A stretch of 64,000 nucleotides of DNA from Kangiellaceae bacterium. GTDB taxonomy: Bacteria; Pseudomonadota; Gammaproteobacteria; Enterobacterales; Kangiellaceae. The DNA is taken from positions 27,099-91,098 of the forward strand of contig JAPHTP010000087.1 of NCBI GenBank assembly GCA_026196875.1, read 5' to 3'. This document shows positions 10,276-19,129 of this stretch, piece after piece. Position numbers and translations under genes: made by a program. The number at the start of each line of letters is the position of its first letter. Within the stretch, counting starts at the first letter, position 1. The notes under the pieces were generated by a model. The model was given only the letters and a program-made list of their open reading frames with translations. It had not been told where the DNA came from and made no database searches.

Positions 10276-11457
10276 TTAGACTAACTCAATTGCCATTGCT
10301 GTCGCTTCACCACCACCAATACAGAGTGAAGCAACCCCTTTGGTTTTTCCATACTTTTTAAGTGCAGAAATTAAGGTCACTAGAATTCGAGTACCGCTAG
10401 TTCCGATTGGGTGACCTAATGCGCAAGCACCACCGTGTACATTTACTTTGTCTTGGTCTAATTCTAGATCTTTAACTGCCGCCATTGTGACAACGGCGAA
10501 AGCTTCATTGATTTCGAATAAATCAACATCGTCAACCGTCCACTCGACTTTTCCTAGTAAATTTTTAACAGCAGTAACCGGTGCAATAGTAAATTCGGCA
10601 GGTTTACGAGCATGCGTTGCATGACCGACGATCTTAGCTAGTGGAGTTAAGCTGCGCTTTTCTGCTTCAGATTGACGCATCAATACAACCGCGGCGGCTC
10701 CGTCAGAAATTGAACTTGCATTAGCAGCAGTAACAGTGCCGTCTTTTTTAAATGCCGGGCGGAGTTGAGGAATTTTATCCGGGCGGCCCTTTAAAGGTTG
10801 CTCGTCATTTTCAACGACAACTTCGCCTTTGCGCGTTTTAAGCGTGATAGGTGTGATTTCTTCCTTAAAAGAACCATTTTCTACAGCTTCTTTGGCTCGA
10901 GAAAGAGAAGTAATTGCGAATTCATCTTGTTGTTCACGAGTAAATGAATAGCGATCAGCGCAATCTTCGGCGAATACGCCCATCGCTTTGCCTTCGTAAG
11001 CGTCCTCAAGGCCATCAAATGCCATATGGTCAAGTGCTTTAACGTGCCCAAAACGATAGCCTCCACGAGCATTAGGCAACATGTGAGGCGCATTACTCAT
11101 ACTTTCCATACCGCCGGCAACCATTACAGAGTTTGTACCAGCTGTTAATAGGTCATTAGCTAACATGACCGACTTCATACCTGAACCGCAAACTTTGTTG
11201 ATAGTTGTACAGCCGGTTGAAAGCGGTAAGTCAGCGCCTAATGCCGCCTGACGAGCTGGGGCTTGACCAAGTGCAGCTGGCAAAACACAGCCCATAATTA
11301 CTTCTTCAACATCTTCACCAGTAACTCCGGCTCTTTCTACCGCTGCTTTAATCGCTGCAGAACCGAGTTCTGTTGTCTTAAGAGATGATAAATCGCCCAT
11401 AAAACCGCCCATTGGAGTACGCGCCATACCGACGATTACAATTGGATCCTGTGACAT
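10276..11457 (-). CDS. Acetyl-CoA C-acetyltransferase (thiolase)
   Basis: The 393-residue degradative/biosynthetic-type thiolase interconverts acetoacetyl-CoA and two acetyl-CoA. All three catalytic blocks are present: NKVCGSGMKSVMLA (nucleophilic Cys near 90), INEAFAVV with the downstream HGGACALGHPIGTSGTR (His), and SLCIGGGEATAMA (second Cys). Its place in the liu block fits final breakdown of acetoacetyl-CoA made by ScoAB, but it can also supply the first step of polyhydroxyalkanoate synthesis. The 301 bases between it and liuA suggest a possible internal promoter. Confidence 0.94.
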   Translation of the reverse strand: MSQDPIVIVGMARTPMGGFMGDLSSLKTTELGSAAIKAAVERAGVTGEDVEEVIMGCVLPAALGQAPARQAALGADLPLSTGCTTINKVCGSGMKSVMLANDLLTAGTNSVMVAGGMESMSNAPHMLPNARGGYRFGHVKALDHMAFDGLEDAYEGKAMGVFAEDCADRYSFTREQQDEFAITSLSRAKEAVENGSFKEEITPITLKTRKGEVVVENDEQPLKGRPDKIPQLRPAFKKDGTVTAANASSISDGAAAVVLMRQSEAEKRSLTPLAKIVGHATHARKPAEFTIAPVTAVKNLLGKVEWTVDDVDLFEINEAFAVVTMAAVKDLELDQDKVNVHGGACALGHPIGTSGTRILVTLISALKKYGKTKGVASLCIGGGEATAMAIELV

Positions 11458-11725
11458 TGTTTAAGTCCTCAATTTTTAATAATTTCGATCTAAAATATTC
11501 GATGCAAAATATTTTAACCAGAAGGTCTTCTAATAATACCGCTAGCTGTTTTGCCTGAATACCATACTTTTGTAAGTTAGCAGGTTTTAGAATCAAACAT
11601 CATAAAAGTGTAATTTGATGGTAACCTGTTGGAAACAAAAGCTTTACGCTGTTCTGGAAGTGACTAATTCAAGTATGCTGAACGAGATTATTGAAAATCT
11701 ATATCAGTTTTAAACTAGCCAAGTT

Positions 11726-11746
11726 GACGGTTCGCAAAGAACCGTC
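11726..11746 (-). terminator. Hairpin after liuA (attenuator-like)
   Basis: GACGGTTC (11726-11733) and GAACCGTC (11739-11746) make an 8-bp GC-rich stem with a 5-base loop, 12 bases after the liuA stop. On the reverse strand no T run follows, so it may only pause or partly terminate transcription or stabilise the liuA 3' end, letting some transcripts continue into the thiolase. Confidence 0.45.
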
Positions 11747-11758
11747 GCTTTCTCAAAT

Positions 11759-12919
11759 CTATTTAGTTTCGTTGAACATTTCGCGACCGATTAGCATACG
11801 ACGAACTTCGGAAGTTCCCGCGCCAATTTCATAGAGTTTAGCGTCGCGCAAAAGTCGACCGGTAGCAAACTCGTTAATGTAACCATTTCCGCCTAAACAT
11901 TGAATTGCCTCCAACGCCATTTGAGTCGCTTTTTCGGCAGAATATAAGATAACTCCGGCGGCATCTTTACGAGTTGTTTCGCCGCGGTCGCAAGCCATAG
12001 CGACGTTATAAACGTAGGATTTGCAAGCGTTCATGGTGGTATACATATCAGCAAGTTTACCTTGCATCAGCTGAAATTCACCGATGGCTTTGCCGAACTG
12101 TTTACGCTCATGGACATAAGGAATTACGATATCCATACATGCTTGCATAATGCCGGTCGGGCCGCCGGAAAGGACAACGCGTTCGTAGTCCAAACCACTC
12201 ATTAATACCGCAACACCGCCATTGAGTTCACCAAGTATGTTTTCTTTTGGAACTACACAGTTGTCGAATACTAGCTCGCAAGTATTCGAACCGCGCATAC
12301 CTAATTTGTCGAGCTTTTGTGCGGTTGAGAATCCTTCAAATTCTTTTTCGATGATAAAAGCAGTGATGCCGCGAGAGCCTGCTTGTGGGTCAGTTTTGGC
12401 ATAGACGATAAGAACATTGGCATCCGGACCGTTAGTGATCCACATTTTATTGCCGTTTAATAAGAAGTGGTCGCCATGGTCTTCAGCTTTTAAACGCATT
12501 CCAACAACATCAGAGCCTGCACCGGGTTCGCTCATGGCTAACGCGCCAACATGTTCACCAGAACAAAGCTTAGGCAAGTACTTCATTTTCTGCTCGTGAC
12601 TACCATTTTTGCGTAATTGGTTTAAGCATAAGTTGGAGTGGGCGCCATAGCTTAAGCCGATACTGGCAGAAGCACGGCTGATTTCTTCCATTGCTACCAC
12701 ATGCGCAAGGTAGCCAAGTCCAGAACCACCATACTCTTCTTCTACGGTCATACCTAATAGGCCCATTTCACCTAGTTTTGGCCATAGTTCATTTGGAAAT
12801 TCGTTTTCCTGGTCGACGCGTTCGGCGATTGGTGCGATTTCCTTTTCAGAAAATGCTCTCACCGAATCACGGATCATATCCGCGGTTTCTCCAAGGTTAA
12901 AATTTAAGCCTGAATACAT
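11759..12919 (-). CDS. liuA: Isovaleryl-CoA dehydrogenase
   Basis: FAD enzyme of 386 residues that oxidises isovaleryl-CoA to 3-methylcrotonyl-CoA. Motifs are [38 protein letters not shown] and the C-terminal [30 protein letters not shown]. At the place where most acyl-CoA dehydrogenases have a catalytic Glu, this one has Gly in EIGAGTSE, which is typical of isovaleryl-CoA dehydrogenases, whose base lies on another helix. A TTG start at 12931 is possible, but ATG 12919 has GAGGA five bases upstream. It is the first structural gene after liuR. Confidence 0.95.
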   Translation of the reverse strand: MYSGLNFNLGETADMIRDSVRAFSEKEIAPIAERVDQENEFPNELWPKLGEMGLLGMTVEEEYGGSGLGYLAHVVAMEEISRASASIGLSYGAHSNLCLNQLRKNGSHEQKMKYLPKLCSGEHVGALAMSEPGAGSDVVGMRLKAEDHGDHFLLNGNKMWITNGPDANVLIVYAKTDPQAGSRGITAFIIEKEFEGFSTAQKLDKLGMRGSNTCELVFDNCVVPKENILGELNGGVAVLMSGLDYERVVLSGGPTGIMQACMDIVIPYVHERKQFGKAIGEFQLMQGKLADMYTTMNACKSYVYNVAMACDRGETTRKDAAGVILYSAEKATQMALEAIQCLGGNGYINEFATGRLLRDAKLYEIGAGTSEVRRMLIGREMFNETK

Positions 12920-12931
12920 GAGAATCCTCAA

Positions 12932-13303
12932 TTATTGGGTTAGTCGTGCTTCCAGTCGGTCTAATTCAGCCAACATGGTTTTTATGTCTTGTTGTTGTTG
13001 ATAGAGAGCGTCTCTGCGCTCTTCAATTTTCCTTAAAAGAAATTCTGTTTGCTTCTCTTCACCACCGCTGGGTTCATCGTACATGCTGATGATTTCCCTA
13101 ATTTCTGATAGTGAAAAGCCAATACGTTTTCCACGAAGAATAAGCTGGAGCCGAATACGGTCGCCTTTGCGGTAGATACGCTGAGAACCATTTCTTTCAG
13201 GTGAAATTAACTTTTCGTCCTCGTAATGGCGAATGGAGCGGGGAGTGATCCCAAATTCTTTAGCGAGGTCGCTTATTGAGTAGGTATTTGTTTTATCGTT
13301 CAT
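12932..13303 (-). CDS. liuR: MerR-family regulator of leucine degradation
   Basis: The 123-residue DNA-binding protein has the MerR N-terminal winged helix: YSISDLAKEFGITPRSIRHYEDEKLISP, then NGSQRIYRKGDRIRLQLILRGKRIGFSLSEI. A C-terminal coiled coil (EERRDALYQQQQDIKTMLAEL) would mediate dimerisation. There is no Cys metal site. It is the first gene of the liu block, its stop lying 12 bases before the liuA ATG, and a perfect palindrome lies 20 bases upstream of its start. That arrangement matches LiuR of other proteobacteria, which represses leucine/isovalerate catabolism. The inducer is not evident from the sequence. Confidence 0.92.
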   Translation of the reverse strand: MNDKTNTYSISDLAKEFGITPRSIRHYEDEKLISPERNGSQRIYRKGDRIRLQLILRGKRIGFSLSEIREIISMYDEPSGGEEKQTEFLLRKIEERRDALYQQQQDIKTMLAELDRLEARLTQ

Positions 13304-13322
13304 AGCCTTCTATTTTAGTTCC

Positions 13323-13342
13323 CCTTTACGTTAACGTAAAGG
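13323..13342. promoter_or_regulatory. LiuR operator
   Basis: A perfect 20-bp palindrome, CCTTTACGTT followed by its complement AACGTAAAGG, is centred on GTTAAC 30 bases upstream of the liuR start. The TTTACG-N4-CGTAAA core agrees with what I recall of LiuR boxes in proteobacteria. A related site lies at 46726-46741. Binding here would control liuR and the liu genes; whether the rightward gene at 13641 also responds is unknown. Confidence 0.8.
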
Positions 13343-13640
13343 ATAAAGCTGAGATATTTGGTTGGTTAGACCAGATTTAAAATTAAGCAATTGTATCGAA
13401 ATCACTTTAATTAGTTACTCTAATATTTTGTTTTTATTAAAAATAATTTGGCTAGCAAATGATTCTATGATTTTTCAAGGGTTTCGCATTTACTAAAAAC
13501 TGACCCTCAGCGGTATAGCTACAGGCTTCTGATAGGTCTCTTACCTAATTTGGTTGATTTAAATCAGTACAGAAAATGGTGGGGTTGGTGATAATTTCGC
13601 CGAGACTACTAAAAGATCAAATCTATAAGGATATTTATCA

Positions 13641-14798
13641 ATGGATCAATTCCAAACGACAATTACCAAAGTCACACAGATTTCAGAAGAAATTGCTCAC
13701 GTTCATGCAGATGATGTCGATAAACAAGCGCGCTTTCCCGAAGAAACAATACAGGCACTTAAACGAGCCAAAATACTAAGTGTTGGTGTTCCTAAGGAGT
13801 TAGGGGGAGAAGGATTAAACGTTAAACAACAAGGTGAAATAGTAAGAATTATATCGAGATACTGTTCATCTTCAGCAATGATTCTAGGTATGCACTTTAT
13901 TAAAGTTGCCTCAATCGTTCATTTTCGCCAAGAAGATCCATTTTTTAACGATTATCTTGAATCTCTGGTCAAGGAGCAGAGGCTAGTGGGTTCTGTTACT
14001 TCAGAAGAAGGCGTTGGTGGCAATCTTAGAAACAGCCTTGCTTCTGTGCACTCGGATGAGGATAGGTTTGAACTGGTAAAGCAAAGTACTTGCTTATCGT
14101 ATGGAGCATATGCTGACGATCTGCTGATTACCTGCCGCAGAGAAAACAGTGATGTAGCTTCAGATCAGGTCTTATTATTAGCAACTAGAAATGACCTTAC
14201 TCTAACTCAAAAAGGAGAGTGGGACTCAATGGGAATGCGCGGTACCTGTAGTCCTCCTTTTGAAGTGAAAGTCAATGCAATGAAGTGTCAGATATTTAAA
14301 TCAAGCTTTGCGACGATTGCTAGTCAAAGAATGGTGCCGGATACCCATATTTTGTGGGCTCACGTTTGGTTAGGCATAGCGGACGCCGCCGCTAAAAAAG
14401 CCCGTATATTAGTCCAAAAGAAATTCAAGCCGGAATCTAATACTCTTCCTGCTGGCGCTGAGCAATTGGCGGAACTGGATATTCGACTAGAGCGTTTTAA
14501 AGATACCGTTGAAAGCGTTTCCGATAGATATATAAAAGCGCATGACGACCATCAAATTGATTTAATTGAAAGTATACCGTTCAGTATTAAAATTAATGCC
14601 CTAAAGCTTAATTCTTCGCAATTAGCAGCAGAAATTTGTCAACGGGCAATGGCGGTTTGTGGTTTTGCCGGTTATTTAAATAACTCACCTTATTCAATCG
14701 CGAGACATCTAAGAGATGCTTTAAGTGCTGCGCCAATGATTGGCAATGGAAGACTTGTCGAAGCCAATGCTACTCATTTATTGGCTATAAAAGGTTAA
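13641..14798 (+). CDS. Acyl-CoA dehydrogenase-like flavoprotein
   Basis: A 385-residue protein of the acyl-CoA dehydrogenase fold, including the flavin monooxygenase (DszC/HpaB-like) side of the family. Visible are GVPKELGGEGLNVKQQGEIV near residue 49, a middle-domain segment around MGMRGTCSPP, and the C-terminal AVCGFAGYLNNSPYSIARHLRDALSAAPMIGNGRL. The classic acyl-CoA signatures (EPxAGSD, YEGT) are missing, so it need not be a dehydrogenase. AAGGA precedes ATG 13641. It is divergent from liuR and separated from it by about 340 bases. The following terminator suggests it is monocistronic. Its substrate is unknown. Confidence 0.7.
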   Translation: MDQFQTTITKVTQISEEIAHVHADDVDKQARFPEETIQALKRAKILSVGVPKELGGEGLNVKQQGEIVRIISRYCSSSAMILGMHFIKVASIVHFRQEDPFFNDYLESLVKEQRLVGSVTSEEGVGGNLRNSLASVHSDEDRFELVKQSTCLSYGAYADDLLITCRRENSDVASDQVLLLATRNDLTLTQKGEWDSMGMRGTCSPPFEVKVNAMKCQIFKSSFATIASQRMVPDTHILWAHVWLGIADAAAKKARILVQKKFKPESNTLPAGAEQLAELDIRLERFKDTVESVSDRYIKAHDDHQIDLIESIPFSIKINALKLNSSQLAAEICQRAMAVCGFAGYLNNSPYSIARHLRDALSAAPMIGNGRLVEANATHLLAIKG

Positions 14799-14820
14799 TC
14801 CGAGTTTGGTACAGACATAA

Positions 14821-14846
14821 AAAAAGCCTGAACTGTCAGGCTTTTT
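14821..14846. terminator. Bidirectional terminator
   Basis: AAAAAGCCTGA (14821-14831) pairs with TCAGGCTTTTT (14836-14846) around a four-base loop. T-rich tails are present on both strands, and the element sits between convergent genes ending at 14798 (+) and 14888 (-), so it can serve both. Confidence 0.88.
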
Positions 14847-14887
14847 TATTCTTAACTAATTTATTAGTGATTAATTTCGCGGACCGT

Positions 14888-15709
14888 TTAATTAAGAGGG
14901 CAACCTTGCTGGTTCGCGTCAACTAATTGTTCAATAGGGTCACCGAAATCTTCATTATCAAAACTTGATTGGAAGATGGCGATTACCTCATCAGCGGAAA
15001 AAGTGTAGTTGACCTTATCTGAAGTAGCGTTTAGGTACGCAGCTACAGCATGGCGAGCAGCTCGGTTAACTTTTCCTCCACGAGCTTTTGCAGCTTGCCG
15101 CATGGTTGGATTAGTAACTTTTCCTTTACGTTTCATTCGAACGGTGATCTCTCGGTCAAAAATGTCAACGAAAGCCGTTGTTGGATGTAGCGACCATTCG
15201 TCAAAGTGGTGACGTTTTTTCCAGTATCCAGGTGTACAACCTTCAGTTGCTTGAGGAGGGCTAATACATTGAGCCCAAGCATTGTCGTCGGCATTTCTTA
15301 CGGTGTGAGAAATCATCGAATAACCCTCTACGTGGGCTACGTTTTCGATTGTGCCTTGGTAATCACCACAGTAGTTCGGTATTTCTGTAGTAAAAATGCT
15401 TGGAGTGAAGTCACTTTCATTTGAAGGTAAATCGTCCATTGGTTGATTTATGTCTAAATCAACGTCCGTCAAATTTATCCCATAAAGTCCACCGAAAGAA
15501 CCTTCGCATTTAAATGCCGTAAATTTGAAAAATGCTGAGCTGGTAATGGCTACAGCCTCGGCTTCGGTATTGGCATCAAACCAATTTACGCCATCGCTAC
15601 TAATTTCTTTTTTCAAGCAAAGTTGAGTTGAAGCTGAGGAAAACTGAGAGAATGCTAGTTGGGCAACGCCTAGTAAGAGCAAGAAGATAGATTTGTTAAT
15701 TCTATTCAT
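14888..15709 (-). CDS. Secreted protein with CTPGYWK-type C-terminal domain
   Basis: The 273-residue protein has a Sec signal peptide (MNRINKSIFLLLLGVAQLAFS). After a poorly conserved N-terminal half with paired Cys residues comes a C-terminal domain beginning EGCTPGYWKKRHHFDEW, continuing with RHAVAAYLNATSDKVNYTFSADEVIAIF and ending DANQQGCPLN. Similar CTPGYWK...LNA...GCPLN domains occur in secreted proteins of many environmental bacteria; their function is not known to me. The ATG at 15709 has AGGA upstream and is preferred to the TTG at 15715. It is convergent with the flavoprotein and shares an upstream region with the gene at 16005. Confidence 0.75.
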   Translation of the reverse strand: MNRINKSIFLLLLGVAQLAFSQFSSASTQLCLKKEISSDGVNWFDANTEAEAVAITSSAFFKFTAFKCEGSFGGLYGINLTDVDLDINQPMDDLPSNESDFTPSIFTTEIPNYCGDYQGTIENVAHVEGYSMISHTVRNADDNAWAQCISPPQATEGCTPGYWKKRHHFDEWSLHPTTAFVDIFDREITVRMKRKGKVTNPTMRQAAKARGGKVNRAARHAVAAYLNATSDKVNYTFSADEVIAIFQSSFDNEDFGDPIEQLVDANQQGCPLN

Positions 15710-15837
15710 TTTCAAGTCCTTTTGTTATGTTGGTTATAAGTTGAGATGCGGATAATATAGTTTTTAATTGCTACTGGAAATTAAAAACTAAAAATTAAAT
15801 GGCTAAAATCGCGCTAAGAGATAGTTTAGGTGAATAG

Positions 15838-15881
15838 TGAGATATTTGCTGTAAGAGATATCTCACAAGCATGTGAGATAT
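15838..15881. promoter_or_regulatory. Triple TGAGATAT operator-like repeat
   Basis: Three copies of TGAGATAT occur within 44 bases: direct at 15838-15845, inverted as ATATCTCAC at 15858-15866, and direct as GTGAGATAT at 15873-15881. The last two form a 9-bp inverted repeat around AAGCAT. They lie between divergent genes starting at 15709 and 16005. This looks like a binding site for an unidentified regulator; a hairpin is the alternative. Confidence 0.5.
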
Positions 15882-16004
15882 TGTCCCTTAAATAATTTTA
15901 TTATTGTGACATGGCTATAAGTGAGGAATTATGCAACTAGAATTGCAGGTTGGGGATGATTAGATTTCAATCAGGAATAATAACCGAAAGTAAGGATTAG
16001 GAAC

Positions 16005-16634
16005 TTGCTAAAGAAAATAGTAATTTTTGCGATATCCGCATATTTTGTGAGCTTACCTGTATTGTCTAAAGAAAATATCAGAATTTTTGATCAATTAAGA
16101 CAACTGCCGGACTTCAAAGTTAAAATTCAAACCTGTCCTGCCAATTTGATACCAAACTCAGTAATAAACTATCAGGACAGAATTGGCGAGTGTACTGGTG
16201 AAAAAAAGGCGTGCTTAAAAGAATGTTTGGCCAACAATGTAAACTACTGTTTCGGGTTGGCAAATGTATTCCAGTCAGAAGGTATCAATAATGATGTTGT
16301 AGAGTTTTTGTACGCAAGAGCATGTCATGCGGGACTTGTTTCCGGCTGTACCAACAGAGCTGCAGGAATAATGAACACCGACAATAGTAAAAGCCTTGAG
16401 TGTTCGGCAAATACTTTTAAACTCACTTGTAAGAAAGAAGATGCTTGGGGCTGTACAATGTATGCTCTCGCTTTAGCGAAAGGACTTGGCACTGAAAAAG
16501 ATAGTACTAAAGCTCTAGAAGTTTTAAAGGGAGGGTGTAAGTATGGTGCAGAAGATGAAGCTTGTAGATATGCTTTAGGGCTTGAAAAGCTTATTTTGGA
16601 AGCTAAAGATTCGAAGTCCATCAATTCAAATTAA
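16005..16634 (+). CDS. Secreted Cys-rich Sel1-like repeat protein
   Basis: A 209-residue protein with a signal peptide (MLKKIVIFAISAYFVSLPVLS). The mature part has Sel1/TPR-like helical hairpins carrying regularly spaced Cys residues: LYARACHAGLVSGCTNRAAG, ACTMYALALAKGLGTEKDSTKALEVL-like segment around 145-175, and GGCKYGAEDEACRYALG. This resembles Helicobacter cysteine-rich (Hcp/Slr-type) proteins, where each helix pair is locked by a disulfide. The start is TTG at 16005, with AGGA eight bases before it; no in-frame ATG precedes the signal peptide. The partner is unknown. It is followed after 48 bases by a membrane protein. Confidence 0.65.
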   Translation: MLKKIVIFAISAYFVSLPVLSKENIRIFDQLRQLPDFKVKIQTCPANLIPNSVINYQDRIGECTGEKKACLKECLANNVNYCFGLANVFQSEGINNDVVEFLYARACHAGLVSGCTNRAAGIMNTDNSKSLECSANTFKLTCKKEDAWGCTMYALALAKGLGTEKDSTKALEVLKGGCKYGAEDEACRYALGLEKLILEAKDSKSINSN

Positions 16635-16682
16635 AGGTTAAGAATCACCTATCTGTTTATATATGGGGCTACTGAAAACATA

Positions 16683-17522
16683 GTGATAAAGATAGATTAC
16701 TCCAAATACTCATTAGATGAACTACTAGATGTCAAAGCAAATATTGACGCCGAAGCCTACCCTGAAAGATACAAGGCCCTATTGAAGGTACTCGAAGAAA
16801 AAATAGCAGCTCCTGAAGAGTTAAAAAGAGAAAACGTTGATCATTCTCTTTTTCAAGAGTTAGAAAGTGATCCAGTTGCTAAAAAGGTTCGTTGGGCTTC
16901 ATTAAGTGACGGAGGTTCAAAAGTGGGTGCCCATAAGTTGGTTGAAGTTAATCCAACTCGAATGGAGTTTAAGCCTTCTAAAGACGCGCTTGTTTTTACT
17001 TCTTTTTTTGTTTCTCTTTCATTTATAGTGATGATTGCTTCAGTTTATTACAGTTCGACTGATGAAGCTTCAGGGACAGTTTTACAAACAATCTTTCCTA
17101 TTCTTATTGGTATCGTTTTAGCAATTACCAGCATATTTACTTACAGATCTTATAGAACACCAATTATCTTTGATAAGGTTGAAGGTTTTTATTGGAAAGA
17201 CAGAAAGGAGTCCACTAGCTTTGTTGACAAAACATCTAGAACCAATAGAGTTAAATTAAATGATATTCATGCATTGCAACTGCTTTACGAGTATGTTCAA
17301 GGTTCTGAAAGCTGGTATGAACGATACGAACTTAATTTGGTTTTAAATCATGGCGAGCGGGTCAATGTGGTTGATCATGAGTACGAACATCAATTAAAAA
17401 GTGATGCAAAAAGGCTCTCTAGATTTTTAGAAATTCCTGTTTGGGACGCTATAGAAGCCGGTAAGGATAGGCCGGATGCATTTAAAGAATTAATTCAAGT
17501 TTTTACGGGAAGATCTTGGTAA
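16683..17522 (+). CDS. Hypothetical membrane protein with two TM segments
   Basis: I do not recognise this 279-residue protein. It has a charged N-terminal third (YSKYSLDELLDVKANIDAEAYPERY, a helical segment seen at the start of some membrane proteins), two adjacent transmembrane helices at about 104-127 and 136-158, and a C-terminal soluble part (about 160-279) with FDKVEGFYWKDR and a stretch resembling a PH-like fold (LHALQLLYEYVQG region, VNVVDHEYEHQLKSDAKRLSRFL). The start is GTG at 16683. It follows the Sel1-like gene closely and precedes a possible 40-residue ORF. Confidence 0.6.
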   Translation: MIKIDYSKYSLDELLDVKANIDAEAYPERYKALLKVLEEKIAAPEELKRENVDHSLFQELESDPVAKKVRWASLSDGGSKVGAHKLVEVNPTRMEFKPSKDALVFTSFFVSLSFIVMIASVYYSSTDEASGTVLQTIFPILIGIVLAITSIFTYRSYRTPIIFDKVEGFYWKDRKESTSFVDKTSRTNRVKLNDIHALQLLYEYVQGSESWYERYELNLVLNHGERVNVVDHEYEHQLKSDAKRLSRFLEIPVWDAIEAGKDRPDAFKELIQVFTGRSW

Positions 17523-17535
17523 TAAGGATTGAATC

Positions 17536-17658
17536 TTGGCACTTAAAGAGAATCCTTTGAAAAAGTTACGGCTAGTCATCAAGTGGACTAACGGGTTAAT
17601 AGAGCTGTTTAAGCGATTTTCCGGGAGGGGGTTCTTCAAGAGGAATTTGTTCCTTTGA
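17536..17658 (+). CDS. Possible 40-residue basic small protein
   Basis: A short ORF from TTG 17536, with AAGGA eight bases upstream, encodes a 40-residue Lys/Arg-rich peptide (MALKENPLKKLRLVIKW... ending RNLFL). It begins 13 bases after the upstream stop, as expected for translational coupling. The helical amphipathic character (LRLVIKWTNGLIELFKRF) is suggestive. No homologue is known to me and chance cannot be excluded. Confidence 0.3.
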   Translation: MALKENPLKKLRLVIKWTNGLIELFKRFSGRGFFKRNLFL

Positions 17659-17741
17659 ATATAACGTGTCTGGCGATCAACTTTTGTATTTGATGCAAAG
17701 AATGTCTATATATTTATGTGAAGGAATGAATAATCTATAGA

Positions 17742-17760
17742 TTGGGTAACGTTTACCCAA
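17742..17760. promoter_or_regulatory. Palindrome upstream of HD-GYP gene
   Basis: TTGGGTAA (17742-17749) and TTACCCAA (17753-17760) form perfect 8-bp arms around CGT, ending 36 bases before the HD-GYP start. A half copy, AACCCAAGAT, follows at about 17769. It could be an operator or a 5' leader hairpin. Confidence 0.5.
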
Positions 17761-17796
17761 GATAGAAATAACCCAAGATAAAAAATAAAAGATTTC

Positions 17797-19008
17797 ATGA
17801 AGCATCTCAAAAACGTAAAAGTCTGGTGTGAAGACCTACGGCCGGGAATGTATGTATCCGGTCTTGATAGAGAATGGGAGGCAACAACATTTCTAATTCA
17901 AGGTTTTAGGATCGAGAGCGATTACGATGTCAGGGAGATAAGTCGCCAATGTAAGTTTGTTTATGTTGACTTTAAATCGGATGAAGAATTTAAACTATTT
18001 AAACTTCACTCGACTAAATCAAAGACTTATGCAAACCAATTAAAAGCTGATCTGGGAGTTTCCTTAACGAAACGTGAGACTAAAGTGGCTTTAAACCGCC
18101 GCCAAAGAACCAATTCATTGCTCAAATCTGCATTTGAGCAAATTATGTTGGGGCAAGACTTTGATGTAAAAACAATACATGAAGCAGTGAAGGAGAACGT
18201 GCAAGCGGTTTTAAAAAATGAAAATGCAATGCTAATCCTGACTTCACTTGCTCAGTCAAGCGAAGATTCTGCCGAGCATTGTTTTGCAACAAGTATTTTA
18301 ACTATTTGTTTTTGTAAGTTCTTAGGGTTTAGCGAACTTGAGCTAGAAGATATCGGTTTGGCATCACTGCTTCACGATATTGGTCATGTAAAAGTTGAAC
18401 CTCGACTAATTAATAAAAAGGGTAAGTTAAATTCTATAGAGCGCGAAAAGGCAGAGGAACACCCAAAATTTGGGTTGGATATTCTTTCTGGGAAAAGCAA
18501 TCTAACGCGATCCTGTATTGATGTCGCCTATAGCCATCATGAGAGATTGGATGGCAGTGGATATCCGAGAGGGTTAACTGGCGAGTCGATAACCTATAAT
18601 ACTCGCATTGTGACCATAGTCGACGTATACGACACCTTGACTAAAATCCAGCGCTATCGAAAGAGTTCTCCAGTGGCCCACGCATTTAAGGAAATGCTTA
18701 ACTTTAAAAATAGCCAGTTTGATGGAGAGCTATTGATGAAGTTTATAAAGTGGAGAGGGATCTATCCGTTGGGAGCTATTGTTGAATTGAATAATGGCTC
18801 GGTTGGAATTGTAATAACTCGTCCGAAAACCCTCAGTCATTTACCTAAGGTATTATTAGTTTTAAATGAATACAAACAAAAGACTAGCGAGAAAATCATT
18901 GATTTAAGTGATTCAAGCTTGAGCTTGAAAATTGCTAATGCTTTTGAAGACTCGGCGTTTGGTATTCATCTTTCTGAGTATTTGGAGAAGGGGTTAGTTA
19001 TTAGATAG
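17797..19008 (+). CDS. HD-GYP cyclic-di-GMP phosphodiesterase with DUF3391 domain
   Basis: The 403-residue cytosolic protein has an N-terminal DUF3391-like region (about 1-130, beginning CEDLRPGMYVSGLDREWEAT) and an HD-GYP domain (about 140-330). Metal and signature residues are present: HCFATSIL, LHDIGHVKVEPRL, EEHPKFGLDIL, SHHERLDGSGYPRGL and DVYDTLT. It should hydrolyse c-di-GMP and so affect motility or biofilm formation. Canonical HDIGK is HDIGH here, which does not remove a metal ligand. The region after 330 (about 70 residues) is a small beta-rich tail. No clear Shine-Dalgarno is visible. Confidence 0.88.
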   Translation: MKHLKNVKVWCEDLRPGMYVSGLDREWEATTFLIQGFRIESDYDVREISRQCKFVYVDFKSDEEFKLFKLHSTKSKTYANQLKADLGVSLTKRETKVALNRRQRTNSLLKSAFEQIMLGQDFDVKTIHEAVKENVQAVLKNENAMLILTSLAQSSEDSAEHCFATSILTICFCKFLGFSELELEDIGLASLLHDIGHVKVEPRLINKKGKLNSIEREKAEEHPKFGLDILSGKSNLTRSCIDVAYSHHERLDGSGYPRGLTGESITYNTRIVTIVDVYDTLTKIQRYRKSSPVAHAFKEMLNFKNSQFDGELLMKFIKWRGIYPLGAIVELNNGSVGIVITRPKTLSHLPKVLLVLNEYKQKTSEKIIDLSDSSLSLKIANAFEDSAFGIHLSEYLEKGLVIR

Positions 19009-19129
19009 TGCCTTAGTCTCGGTTTTTTTAGAGTACTCCAAATGAAGTAGCTTTTAACGGGATAATTCTTCGAGGAATAGTTATGGGCAAACAAAGGTAG
19101 AACACTTTTTTTGTAAAGTACGGTATATC

